Source: Spiroplasma phoeniceum (GTDB taxonomy: Bacteria; Bacillota_I; Bacilli_A; Mycoplasmatales; Mycoplasmataceae). From it: 64,000 bases of DNA. Under the pieces are notes generated by a model. It was not told the origin of the DNA. It did not search any database and was given only the letters and a program-made list of their open reading frames with translations. The stretch lies in contig CP110830.1 in NCBI GenBank assembly GCA_026239495.1, positions 124,001 to 188,000 of the forward strand, in the 5' to 3' direction. Shown here piece after piece: positions 32,094 to 43,503 of this stretch (position 1 is the first letter of the stretch; each line of letters opens with the position of its first letter). The translations under genes and the position numbers were made by a program.

Positions 32094-33050
32094 TTATTTT
32101 GAAGATAGTCAATGTAAAGATTTTTTAAGTTTAGAGTTTATTATATTAGCAACTTCTTGATAATAATTTCTTGAATAAATACTTAAATCAATTCATTTGG
32201 TAAATCAATTTCTAAAATCTCGGATTGCTCTTTCAAATTTGGGTTTTTGTATTGGAGTTACAGCATCACAAAAATATACTTTAGCGTTTGTTATTTTTTT
32301 AATTTTTTCTCAATCAGCAAATTATTTGCACTGATCTGTTATTATTCCTTTGCATCTATCTTTGAAAAATCTGTTAGAAAAAATTCGTTCTACTGCGTTT
32401 GTAACTTATTTTGTTGTTTTTTCTTTTAATGGTTCAATGATTTTAAATTGGGCTAATTCTTCGATTAAAACTAAACAAACACTATTGTTTTTATCAACCA
32501 TAGTATCCATTTGAAATCAACCAAATTCATATTTATCATGTTTTTCTTATTCAATAGTTCTAAAATTTCTTATTTTTTCACGGTTATCAATTATATTTTT
32601 TGTTTTATATTTTATATCATGAAAATACAAATTATCTTTCTTGAAATTTAAAAACCCCAAATGAATATATTTATATAAAGTTTTAAAACATACCGGAAAT
32701 TTAATACCAAACTATTTTTCATATTTTTTACAAATTTGTTCTGGTTAATCATGAAATTTGTTATATTTTTCATCTAGTCATTATAAAATATTTAACAATA
32801 ATGATGATTTTTTAAAACATTTTTGCCGCTTTTGTAAATAATCTTCGTGTGCTAATTTAGCATCATATTTATTATCTTTTAATCTTTTTATTTATCGTCT
32901 AATTGTATTACGATTTTTATGCAATATTTTTGCTATTTCATATATATTGAGTCGACCATTTTCTCTTTTTAAAGAATCAAGTTGTAATAAATTTTTTAAC
33001 ATTACTCTTTCTTTAAAAGTAAAATGATGCTTTGTTTTATCCTTATTCAA
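32094..33050 (-). pseudogene. IS30-family transposase, heavily decayed
   Basis: The reverse strand encodes an IS30-type transposase: an HTH region (RENGRLNIYEIAKILHKNRN), GWFQMDTMVD (first catalytic Asp in its usual context), GIITDQCK (second Asp) and PKFERAIRDFRNW (the Glu). At least seven TAA codons interrupt about 320 codons, which otherwise align throughout. Transposases of this family are encoded by spiroplasma plectrovirus SpV1 (ORF3) as well as by IS elements, so this may be viral. Confidence 0.8.
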
Positions 33051-33089
33051 TCTAAAAAATTCTTTCTTTTATGTACAAAGCTAATTATA

Positions 33090-33400
33090 TATTTTTTTTA
33101 GGACTTTTGGGCGAGCGGTTTATTTTCTTAAATTTTTGTAATAAAATTATTTACAAGTTAAAAAAATTTTTGAGGTTCTTTCAAACAAATTTAGGAACCT
33201 TTATAAAATTCTTCGCTTAACGCTTAGAATTTTTCCCAATTATTTTGAAAAGCGCGGAAAAAGTTTTTTTAAACTTTAAGTAATTTTTCATAAAATTATG
33301 AAAAGCACCGCGAGCCTATTTTAGTGCAACAATATAATTATAATAATCATTTAAATAACTTACTTTCTTAAATATACTTAAAAGCGCTTATATATATAAT
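33090..33400. other. non-coding block with three hairpins, locally GC-richer
   Basis: No gene. Three inverted repeats follow each other: AGGTTC/GAACCT (33,174-33,202), AAAATTCT/AGAATTTT followed by T (about 33,206-33,235) and TTTTTCAT/ATGAAAA (about 33,284-33,305). Islands such as AAAGCGCGG and GCACCGCGAGCC stand out from the AT-rich surroundings. It adjoins the IS30-type pseudogene. A filamentous-phage intergenic or replication region is possible but unproven. Confidence 0.5.
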
Positions 33401-34471
33401 AGATTTCTTGCATAACCCATTAAAATAATTTCAAATATTTGTAAAAAGGGGTTAATATAAAATTATAATTTTAATTAATTATGTCTTTTATTTAAAAATT
33501 TAATATTTTTCCACAACGAAAAATTATTTTATTATTCAAATTCGTTAATTTTAAATAAATCTTTTATGATAACTATAATAATTGTAAATTATAAATTGAA
33601 GCAATTAAATTAAATCTTAAACTAAATCGTTTTCTACGATTTCTATATTTTTCTGTAATAATTTTAAATTTTTTAAGAATAGCAAAAATATTTTCAATAA
33701 TAATTCTTATTTTTGAAACTAGTCTATTATGTTGTTTTTGTTCTTTATTTAAATGTTTTTTCTTAGTTTTCTTTGTGGGCATTATAACATTATTGTGAAT
33801 TTTTTGTATTCCTTGATAACCACTATCAACTATTAATTTGGTATTTTTTAAAATTGCGATTTTTGATTCTTTAAATAAAGCATAATCGTGTTTTTTTACC
33901 AAGTGAAAAACTTGTTGCAATAATTTTTTTGGTTTCTTGTTCGATAATTACTTGTGTTTTAATAGTGTGTTTTTTCTTTTTACCAGAATAAGATTGTTTT
34001 TGTATTTTTTTGGGCGTTGGATTGGGGTTTCGGTAGCATCAATAATAATAGTTTTATCATTAAAATAATCATTTATTAGTGCTTTTTTACCAGCAACTTG
34101 CTGAAAATCAGGGTGTTTAATTAAAATATCTTCAATTCACTTGATATTGCGATAACAATTAGCTTCACTAATTCCGAAATTTTTTCCAAGATGAAAATAA
34201 GTTCGATATTCTCGTCAATACGATAAAGTCATCAATAATCGATTTTCTAGTGATAATTTATTAGCTTTTCCACCTTTTTTAAATTTTTCTATTTCAGCTA
34301 CTTGTAAAATATCTAACATTTTATTAAAAATATCTTGTTTTATTCCTGTTAATCTTAATCATTCTTTATCATTAATATTTTTAAATTCATCAAATTTCAT
34401 AATTTAATATCCTCATAAATTATATTTTATAATAATATTTTAATAATAAAACCAGGTATCGCAAGAAGTCT
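33401..34471 (-). mobile_element. IS5-family subfamily A copy, frameshifted
   Basis: A 1,071-bp copy, one base longer than intact ones, with AAT target duplication. The extra T near 33,897 shifts ORF B inside KKHDYALF, so no full transposase is made. One terminal base is also changed (AGATTTCTTGC). Confidence 0.9.
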
Positions 34472-34626
34472 AATATATATTTATCAACTGACTTACGATA
34501 TGATTGTGCTTCTTTTGTAAAATATTTTAAATAATATCATTTAGGCGCTTTGGGTAATTCCATTTGTTTAGGGATTTGTTCAGGCGTAAAAGCTTCTTCT
34601 AATTTATCAATAATTTTAGTTTCCAT
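34472..34626 (-). pseudogene. phage gene start, probably portal protein, cut by IS5
   Basis: The first 51 codons of a gene (METKIIDKLEEAFTPEQIPK, then KAPKWYYLKYFTKEAQSYRK) directly follow the large terminase, 4 bases after its stop. In tailed phages the portal gene usually sits here, and the length lost is consistent. The IS5 copy at 33,401-34,471 cuts it. Portal identity is inferred from position alone. Confidence 0.4.
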
Positions 34627-34630
34627 AATT

Positions 34631-36149
34631 TTAACCTCGCTTTCCTAATTGTTTACTTATTAAAAATGGATTATCTAATGTTTTTATAAAATATTCCATT
34701 ATATCCATAACAGCATAAGTCATAGCATCAAAACCATCATCAAATAATTTATTATCTTCTAATTTATAAGTAGATTTATTTGCAGGTGGTTTTCTTCATT
34801 CCATTTTTAACATATCCTTAAATAACTCTGGTGTTAATCGTTGACTAATTTGTAAATAATTCTTATTTAGCAAGATGATTATAGCATCAATTCTATCGGT
34901 TCTATATCAAACATCTTTGACTACTGATTTAAATCTTAATCAATTAGCATCGGGATAATATTGTCGTCTAATATTACTTAATGTATCAATAGAAACTAAA
35001 CCACCATTTCCATAGTCAACATTTACATCTAAACCATCTTGTAAATAATCTCATTTTATAGAAGCAGTTATAAAAAAGTGTACTATTTCAAGTAAAATTT
35101 TAGTTGTATCTTTATGTATCATTTCAGCATTGCTATGTTTATATTCCATTAATGGTGTCATTTTTTTATATTCTCTATCTAATCCCATTAAAATAGCATG
35201 ATTTGCATGTCCGAGAGGTGAATCAGCATAACCTAAATCTAAACCTGCTTCAAAATTAACTGGTTCAAAATCGTATAATTTACTAAATAAATAATTAGCA
35301 AAAATAGAGCCATCTAATGCTCATCGGCATTCCAATTCCTCAAACCTCATATTTTTTAGGTCATTCTGCTTTTAATTCATATAATTTCATTAATTCATCA
35401 TAATTTAAATTATCTTTATTAATTAAATAATTAGTATAATGATTAATTACTTTTTTATCATATGCTTTTTGACCTGTTTTAGGATCTAATACCGGAACTA
35501 TTAATTTAGATATTTGTTCTCCTTTACTTTCTAATTCTTTACGATTAAAAGGTAATAATTTGTTTAAATAATCTATATGATCTTGATAAATACTATCAGG
35601 GTTAGTACTTGTAATTAATATTAATTTTTTATAATCACGAACTGCTTGCATAATTGCTTCTTTTTCTGATTTACTAAATTCATTTGCTTCTTCAAGTCAA
35701 ATAATACATAAATCAGCACCATTTGCCCGTGCCGTTCCTTTACCTAATACTTGCGATGAATTGCTTTTTCTTGCTCCTTGTAATTTAATAAAACTAACAT
35801 TAGGAAATGTTCAAGTTGGTTTATTAAATCTAGCATTATATTGATAATGACCACCTTTTCATTTTTTAGTAGAATTAAGGATTAAACCAACTTTATCTAA
35901 TGCATCTTGAATATCTTGTTGCATTTCAGTAGTATCAGCACTATTTAATCTAAAACCATATATTGCTATTTTTTTATCTTTATTTGCTAATACAACACAA
36001 CTTAATAATGATATTAATTCATCAATACTATATGTTTTACCTGCTTTACGACTACCTGATAGATTAATCTCATCAGCAATGTATTCTGTATTTTCTAATA
36101 AACTAGTTATTATCTCATTAAGATAACTATATTCATATAACATTGCCAT
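34631..36149 (-). pseudogene. phage terminase large subunit (type 1), one frameshift
   Basis: TerL is the ATPase and nuclease that packages phage DNA. About 506 residues. The ATPase domain shows Walker A EINLSGSRKAGKTYSI (about residue 30), Walker B GADLCIIWLEEANEF and the coupling motif LILITSTNPDS. The nuclease domain begins FEAGLDLGYADSPLGHANHA and continues to ISKQLGKRG at the stop. The frame breaks once near 35,350 in a run of six A; five would restore it. Otherwise it is well preserved. The start overlaps the stop of the small terminase gene by one base. Confidence 0.85.
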
Positions 36150-36478
36150 TATATTTTTCTCCTATCTGTTATGTTAATTGCTGGGGGAGTATAATTTATT
36201 TCAGTTTCATTTTCACGACCATAATACTGCGCATATACTGATACGCCCCCTTTAGTTTCGTTTAAGAGATGTAATTTTATATTATTTTCTAGTATTCGTA
36301 TTTTCATTTTAAGTTCATTAAATGCTAATAAATTAATGTCTTTTAAGGCATTATATTCATCTTCTTCTAAATTACAAAAGATTAATAATGTTTCTTTTGT
36401 AGCAAGTTTGATATTATTTTCTTTACAATATTCATCAAATTTTGTTAATTTTTGCTTTATTTTTGTTAAATTTGCCAT
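36149..36478 (-). CDS. probable phage terminase small subunit
   Basis: A 109-residue charged protein (MANLTKIKQKLTKFDEYCKE ... INYTPPAINITDRRKI) with a helical, lysine-rich N-terminal half that could form the DNA-binding region. Its stop codon overlaps the first base of the large terminase start (36,149), the arrangement expected for a terS-terL pair. The call rests on position and size. No damage was seen. Upstream (36,479-36,725) is non-coding, with a hairpin AAAGACTT/AAGTCT-like segment near 36,572-36,592. Confidence 0.6.
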   Translation of the reverse strand: MANLTKIKQKLTKFDEYCKENNIKLATKETLLIFCNLEEDEYNALKDINLLAFNELKMKIRILENNIKLHLLNETKGGVSVYAQYYGRENETEINYTPPAINITDRRKI

Positions 36479-37127
36479 TATTCACCACTTTTTATCTACT
36501 TTTGCCATCTTTTTTACCTCTTTTTGTCATCACCATTCTACAAAAAAATATAAAAAAGTAAAATAAATTAAAAAAAGACTTTTTCAAGTCTCTAATTTTA
36601 GTAATTTTTAAACAAGAGATTAAGGGTTAGAAAATCCTACTTGTATAAATTACATCATCATCTTAGCATCTTTTATTAAATTGTCAATAAAATTTTAATT
36701 TTTAGTGTATAAAATAATTCTAAGAAAGGGTTAGATTTTATGAAAAAAGAAAAGAAAAAATATAAACATACAGGTTTTGATGAAAGATATAATTTAAAAG
36801 AACATTTGGTAGCAGAAACATTTAAGAAAAAGAATGGTACAACTAATTTATCAAAAATAGCAAAAGCATTGGATAAAAGTCCTAACACAATCAGATTAGA
36901 AGTTAATAGACTTAAAGAAGAATACGATCCTGAAAAAGCAAATGATGATTATAAAAAGAAAAGAAAAAAATCGATTAAATATACAACAATTACAAAAAAA
37001 AATACTTAATTTTGTAATAAAAATTTTAAGTAAAAAAATATATTCACCAATGTTAATTATTTATGAATATGAAAAAAAGTATAATGAAAAGTTTCCATTT
37101 TCGCATGTGACACTTTACAAATATATT

Positions 37128-38197
37128 AGACTTCTTGCATAACCCATTAAAATAATTTCAAATATTTGTAAAAAGGGGTTAATATAAAATTATAATTTTA
37201 ATTAATTATGTCTTTTATTTAAAAATTTAATATTTTGCCACAACGAAAAATTATTTTATTATTCAAATTCGTTAATTTTAAATAAATCTTTTATGATAAC
37301 TATAATAATTGTAAATTATAAATTGAAGCAATTAAATTAAATCTTAAACTAAATCGTTTTCTACGATTTCTATATTTTTCTGTAATAATTTTAAATTTTT
37401 TAAGAATAGCAAAAATATTTTCAATAATAATTCTTATTTTTAAAACTAGTTTATTATGTTGTTTTTGTTCTTTATTTAAATGTTTTTTCTTAGTTTTCTT
37501 TGTGGGCATTATAACATTATTGTGAATTTTTTGTATTCCTTGATAACCACTATCAACTATTAATTTGGTATTTTTTAAAATTGCGATTTTTGATTCTTTA
37601 AATAAAGCATAATCGTGTTTTTTACCAAGTGAAAAACTTGTTGCAATAATTTTTTTGGTTTCTTGTTCGATAATTACTTGTGTTTTAATAGTGTGTTTTT
37701 TCTTTTTACCAGAATAAGATTGTTTTTGTCTTTTTTTGGGCGTTGGATTGGGGTTTCGGTAGCATCAATAATAATAGTTTTATCATTAAAATAATCATTT
37801 ATTAGTGCTTTTTTACCAGCAACTTGCTGAAAATCAGGGTGTTTAATTAAAATATCTTCAATTCACTTGATATTGCAATAACAATTAGCTTCACTAATTC
37901 CGAAATTTTTTCCAAGATGAAAATAAGTTCGATATTCTCGTCAATACGATAAAGTCATCAATAATCGATTTTCTAGTGATAATTTATTAGCTTTGCCACC
38001 TTTTTTAAATTTTTCTATTTCAGCTACTTGTAAAATATCTAACATTTTATTAAAAATATCTTGTTTTATTCCTGTTAATCTTAATCATTCTTTATCATTA
38101 ATATTTTTAAATTCATCAAATTTCATAATTTAATATCCTCATAAATTATATTTTATAATAATATTTTAATAATAAAACCAGGTATCGCAAGAAGTCT
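37128..38197 (-). mobile_element. IS5-family subfamily A copy, intact
   Basis: A 1,070-bp element with perfect ends and ATT duplication, inserted into the IS30 transposase gene. Confidence 0.92.
37300..38126 (-). CDS. IS5-family transposase (frameshift-fused)
   Basis: The 827-nt coding region has the same A7 slip site and length as the copy at 20,402. Both frames are open when TGA is Trp. It differs in a few residues (for example Cys for Arg in the NCYRNIK segment), so activity is likely but not certain. Confidence 0.82.
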
Positions 38198-38438
38198 ATT
38201 GATCATGGTGTTTTTGATGATGAAAATACTGAAATTAAGAAAAAATTACCATTTAAAGGTAAAAAATTTAAAACAAAAAATAGAAAAGATGATCGTGGTC
38301 AATTAACTAATATTAGATTTATTGAAGAAGCAGAACATGAAAAAGGTACTTTTGGTTGATTTCAAATTGATTGTATTATTGGAAAAGAACATCAATCTGC
38401 TTGTTTGACTTTTACAGAAGAAAAGAGTTTATATACTA

Positions 38439-40580
38439 GACTTCTTGCGATACCTGGTTTTATTATTAAAATATTATTATAAAATATAATTTATGAGGAT
38501 ATTAAATTATGAAATTTGATGAATTTAAAAATATTAATGATAAAGAATGATTAAGATTAACAGGAATAAAACAAGATATTTTTAATAAAATGTTAGATAT
38601 TTTACAAGTAGCTGAAATAGAAAAATTTAAAAAAGGTGGCAAAGCTAATAAATTATCACTATAAAATCGATTATTGATGACTTTATCGTATTGACGAGAA
38701 TATCGAACTTATTTTCATCTTGGAAAAAATTTCGGAATTAGTGAAGCTAATTGTTATTGCAATATCAAGTGAATTGAAGATATTTTAATTAAACACCCTG
38801 ATTTTCAGCAAGTTGCTGGTAAAAAAGCACTAATAAATGATTATTTTAATGATAAAACTATTATTATTGATGCTACCGAAACCCCAATCCAACGCCCAAA
38901 AAAAGACAAAAACAATCTTATTCTGGTAAAAAGAAAAAACACACTATTAAAACGCAAGTAGTTATCGAACAAGAAACCAAAAAAATTATTGCAACAAGTT
39001 TTTCACTTGGTAAAAAACACGATTATGCTTTATTTAAAGAATCAAAAATCGCAATTTTAAAAAATACCAAATTAATAGTTGATAGTGGTTATCAAGGAAT
39101 ACAAAAAATTCACAATAATAGACTTCTTGCGATACCTGGTTTTATTATTAAAATATTATTATAAAATATAATTTATGAGGATATTAAATTATGAAATTTG
39201 ATGAATTTAAAAATATTAATGATAAAGAATGATTAAGATTAACAGGAATAAAACAAGATATTTTTAATAAAATGTTAGATATTTTACAAGTAGCTGAAAT
39301 AGAAAAATTTAAAAAAGGTGGCAAAGCTAATAAATTATCACTAGAAAATCGATTATTGATGACTTTATCGTATTGACGAGAATATCGAACTTATTTTCAT
39401 CTTGGAAAAAATTTCGGAATTAGTGAAGCTAATTGTTATCGCAATATCAAGTGAATTGAAGATATTTTAATTAAACACCCTGATTTTCAGCAAGTTGCTG
39501 GTAAAAAATCACTAATAAATGATTATTTTAATGATAAAACTATTATTATTGATGCTACCGAAACCCCAATCCAACGCCCAAAAAAAGACAAAAACAATCT
39601 TATTCTGGTAAAAAGAAAAAACACACTATTAAAACACAAGTAATTATCGAACAAGAAACCAAAAAAATTATTGCAACAAGTTTTTCACTTGGTAAAAAAC
39701 ACGATTATGCTTTATTTAAAGAATCAAAAATCGCAATTTTAAAAAATACCAAATTAATAGTTGATAGTGGTTATCAAGGAATACAAAAAATTCACAATAA
39801 TGTTATAATGCCCACAAAGAAAACTAAGAAAAAACATTTAAATAAAGAACAAAAACAACATAATAGACTAGTTTCAAAAATAAGAATTATTATTTAAAAT
39901 ATTTTTGCTATTCTTAAAAAATTTAAAATTATTACAGAAAAATATAGAAATCGTAGAAAACGATTTAGTTTAAGATTTAATTTAATTGCTTCAATTTATA
40001 ATTTACAATTATTATAGTTATCATAAAAGATTTATTTAAAATTAACGAATTTGAATAATAAAATAATTTTTCGTTGTGGCAAAATATTAAATTTTTAAAT
40101 AAAAGACATAATTAATTAAAATTATAATTTTATATTAACCCCTTTTTACAAATATTTGAAATTATTTTAATGGGTTATGCAAGAAGTCTAATGTTATAAT
40201 GCCCACAAAGAAAACTAAGAAAAAACATTTAAATAAAGAACAAAAACAACATAATAGAATAGTTTCAAAAATAAGAATTATTATTGAAAATATTTTTGCT
40301 ATTCTTAAAAAATTTAAAATTATTACAGAAAAATATAGAAATCGTAGAAAACGATTTAGTTTAAGATTTAATTTAATTGCTTCAATTTATAATTTACAAT
40401 TATTATAGTTATCATAAAAGATTTATTTAAAATTAACGAATTTGAATAATAAAATAATTTTTCGTTGTGGCAAAATATTAAATTTTTAAATAAAAGACAT
40501 AATTAATTAAAATTATAATTTTATATTAACCCCTTTTTACAAATGTTTGAAATTATTTTAATGGGTTATGCAAGAAGTCT
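38439..40580 (+). mobile_element. IS5-family subfamily A copy, dead and interrupted
   Basis: An A copy with ACT target duplication in the IS30 gene. Its ORF A has TAA for Glu near 38,661. It is interrupted at 39,119/40,190 by another A copy in the same orientation. Its ORF B end resumes at 40,190. Confidence 0.9.
39120..40189 (+). mobile_element. IS5-family subfamily A copy nested in another A copy, dead
   Basis: A 1,070-bp element with AAT duplication inside the copy at 38,439-40,580. ORF A (from 39,191) is open, but ORF B has TAA in place of Glu at about 39,895. Confidence 0.9.
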
Positions 40581-41115
40581 ACTATTTGTTTTAAATTAGA
40601 CCATCATAATTCAGAAGAAGTTAACAAAGCAATTAAAAGTATTTTTAAAAATAAACTTTATAAAGAAAACATAAAAGGAATTATAACTGATCAAGGTAAA
40701 GAATTTAGTAAATGAAAAGAAATCGAAAAAATTACTGGATCTAATGTTTATTTTTGTGATGCTGGAACTCCGACACAAAAACACAAAGTCGAAAGAATGA
40801 ATAGAGATATTAGAGAATATCTTATTAAGGTAACAGATTTTAACAATATTACTCAAAAAGAAATTAATAAAGTTATGAAAATTATTAATGAAAAACCACG
40901 ACCGAGTTTAGGTTGATTATCCTCCAAAGAGGTATTTTTAAAAAATATTTAATAGTTTAATTATTAATTTTAGATTTTTAACAAAAATCATTTTTCGTCG
41001 TGCTGAAATAACCAGACAATTTTAAAAAATTATTTTTTTTTTGAAAAAATAGTTGCAATTTTTGATAAAAGACATACTATTGGATTAATAAGGGTTAAAA
41101 ATCCTACTTGCATCT

Positions 41116-41337
41116 TTACTTTACAATTCCTAATAAATTAGAAATTACAAAACCTCCGATTAAATAACTAGAAACTATAACTAATTTAACTCCAATTTTT
41201 TGTTCAATTGGTAAAATTGGTAAGTTTTCAAAAATATTTTCGTTACTATTAACAACAGGGTGGCCATCAACAAAATATTTGGTTAATTTTTCAGGATCTC
41301 AGACCGTAAAAGTTAAAGTGATTCCTGCAATATTCAT
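41116..41337 (-). CDS. small membrane protein, possibly plectroviral
   Basis: A frame of 73 residues from ATG 41,337 (MNIAGITLTFTVWDPEKLTK) with TGA-Trp and a strong C-terminal membrane helix (VKLVIVSSYLIGGFVISNLL). Coding similarity continues upstream of this ATG without a start codon, so the true start may be altered. Family not recognised. The neighbouring frame on the same strand and the IS30-type gene nearby suggest a remnant of a filamentous spiroplasma virus. Confidence 0.45.
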
Positions 41338-41404
41338 GACTAATAATATTTTGAATGCTTTCTTTATCGTTTTTGTTTCTATATTCTTTTCAAATATTTT
41401 TTAA

Positions 41405-41732
41405 TTAAACATTATAATGTGTCTGCACTTTTTGCAAGTAAGTGTTAAGTAAAACATAATAAAAAATTCCTTGATCAAATTTTTTGTTTTCATTATAATT
41501 TGTGCTAGTAGGATTTAAAGTTCATGAATGAGAATCTTTAAATCAATCTTTTACATTTTCACTACGAAGTTTGTCAACATATAATAAACGTTTTTTGTCA
41601 TATAAATCTGATTTTTCTGAAATTGGATTATCATAATAAGATAATAAAGGTTCTAAATCAGTTACTGTTTTATTTTTACTTGTTTGATCTAAATATCGAT
41701 TATATTTCTCAACAACCGTTGGTCACGGCTGG
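41405..41732 (-). pseudogene. gene fragment truncated by IS3, possibly plectroviral
   Basis: An open frame of about 108 residues (VEKYNRYLDQTSKNKTVTDL ... YYVLLNTYLQKVQTHYNV) has no start before it meets the IS3 end at 41,733. It uses TGA-Trp. It is polar and would be the C-terminal part of a larger protein. I do not recognise it. The adjacent downstream frame carries a membrane helix. Confidence 0.45.
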
Positions 41733-42433
41733 CGCACAGCTTCAAATAACTGAGAATTATTTTTTTAATTTAAAATGCTTTTTAATTCAAATTGAATTGG
41801 AGGCATTTTTAATTTTAAAACCCTTCTATAATTATTATACTCAACAATATAATTATCTATCATATTTTTTAGATCATTAAAATTTTTGTATTTTGTTATA
41901 TTTTTATTTTCTGTTTTTAAAATTGAAAACCAATTTTCAATAGGTGAATTATATAAACAATTTCCACGTCGAGACATACTTATAGTTACTCCACAATCTC
42001 TTAATAAATCAAAATATGCACGTGAAGTAAAATGAATGCCTTTATCAGAATTAATTATTAGTTGACCAGGTTTAATTTTTCGATTAATTAAGCTTTGTTT
42101 TAAAAAATTAATTACTCAATTTACTATTGGCCTTACTGTTAGTGGGCATCCAACAATTGCATTACTAAATAAGTCTTTAATAGCAAATAAATATACTGAT
42201 TATGAATATATTTTAATTATTGTAATATCAATTGATCATTTTTGATTCATTTAATTAGAATGAAAATTACGTTTAAGTAAATAGGGGTATTTTTTATGTT
42301 AATATAACATTTTATTAAAATGTTTAATTCGTTTGTTTATGCTTCTAATTCTAACTTCAGAACATATTTGTAATATCTTCATATAACGATATACAGTAAT
42401 TGCGATACAATGTTTCTCCTAACTTTATATATT
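41733..42433 (-). mobile_element. IS3-family element (type 2), internally deleted
   Basis: The same IS3 type as at 25,849. It retains the 3' end (GCACAGCTTCAAATAACTG) and the integrase C-terminus (SMSRRGNCLYNSPIENWF). At about 42,402 it jumps directly to the 5' leader (AATGTTTCTCCTAACTTTAT, as at 48,483), so orfA and the start of orfB are deleted. An IS5 copy cuts its outer 5' end. Confidence 0.8.
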
Positions 42434-43503
42434 AGACTTCTTGCGATACCTGGTTTTATTATTAAAATATTATTATAAAATATAATTTATGAGGATATTA
42501 AATTATGAAATTTGATGAATTTAAAAATATTAATGATAAAGAATGGTTAAGATTAACAGGAATAAAACAAGATATTTTTAATAAAATGTTAGATATTTTA
42601 CAAGTAGCTGAAATAGAAAAATTTAAAAAAGGTGGCAAAGCTAATAAATTATCACTAGAAAATCGATTATTGATGACTTTATCGTATTGACGAGAATATC
42701 GAACTTATTTTCATCTTGGAAAAAATTTCGGAATTAGTGAAGCTAATTGTTATCGCAATATCAAGTGAATTGAAGATATTTTAATTAAACACCCTGATTT
42801 TCAGCAAGTTGCTGGTAAAAAAGCACTAATAAATGATTATTTTAATGATAAAACTATTATTATTGATGCTACCGAAACCCCAATCCAACGCCCAAAAAAA
42901 GACAAAAACAATCTTATTCTGGTAAAAAGAAAAAACACACTATTAAAACACAAGTAATTATCGAACAAGAAACCAAAAAAATTATTGCAACAAGTTTTTC
43001 ACTTGGTAAAAAACACGATTATGCTTTATTTAAAGAATCAAAAATCGCAATTTTAAAAAATACCAAATTAATAGTTGATAGTGGTTATCAAGGAATACAA
43101 AAAATTCACAATAATGTTATAATGCCCACAAAGAAAACTAAGAAAAAACATTTAAATAAAGAACAAAAACAACATAATAGACTAGTTTCAAAAATAAGAA
43201 TTATTATTGAAAATATTTTTGCTATTCTTAAAAAATTTAAAATTATTACAGAAAAATATCGTAATCGAAGAAAACGATTTAGTTTAAGATTTAATTTAAT
43301 TGCTTCAATTTATAATTTACAATTATTATAGTTATCATAAAAGATTTATTTAAAATTAACAAATTTGAATAATAAAATAATTTTTCGTTGTGGCAAAATA
43401 TTAAATTTTTAAATAAAAGACATAATTAATTAAAATTATAGTTTTATATTAACCCTTTTTTACAAATATTTGAAATTATTTTAATGGGTTATGCAAGAAG
43501 TCT
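42434..43503 (+). mobile_element. IS5-family subfamily A copy, intact
   Basis: A 1,070-bp element with perfect ends. The flanking triplets differ (ATT at 42,431-42,433, AAT at 43,504-43,506), so it has no target duplication. It joins an IS3 remnant to a phage gene, which suggests a recombination junction between two copies. Confidence 0.92.
42505..43331 (+). CDS. IS5-family transposase (frameshift-fused)
   Basis: The 827-nt coding region has the A7 slip site at about 42,894-42,900. It is unusual in encoding Trp13 as TGG where sister copies use TGA. The product would be 275 residues. Confidence 0.85.

Larger units (their letters stand above)
36740..40952 (+). mobile_element. IS30-family transposase gene split into three by IS5 copies
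   Basis: Three plus-strand pieces add up to one IS30 transposase: 36,740-37,127 (HTH part; a frameshift in an A-run near 36,998), 38,198-38,438 (GTFGWFQIDCIIGKEHQSAC, first Asp) and 40,581-40,952 (GIITDQGKEFSKW with the second Asp, HKVERMNRDIREYL with the Glu). Direct ATT and ACT repeats at the two junctions show that the IS5 copies entered an existing IS30 gene. A similar 25-bp stretch (TAAGGGTTA...ATCCTACTTG) occurs at about 36,620 and 41,087, on both sides of the element, and may mark its borders. Confidence 0.8.

Noticed and set aside
36336-36566. Plus-strand frame opposite the small terminase
   Set aside because: Antisense of a coding gene running into non-coding DNA; composition is Phe/Ser-rich, as expected of AT-rich antisense.
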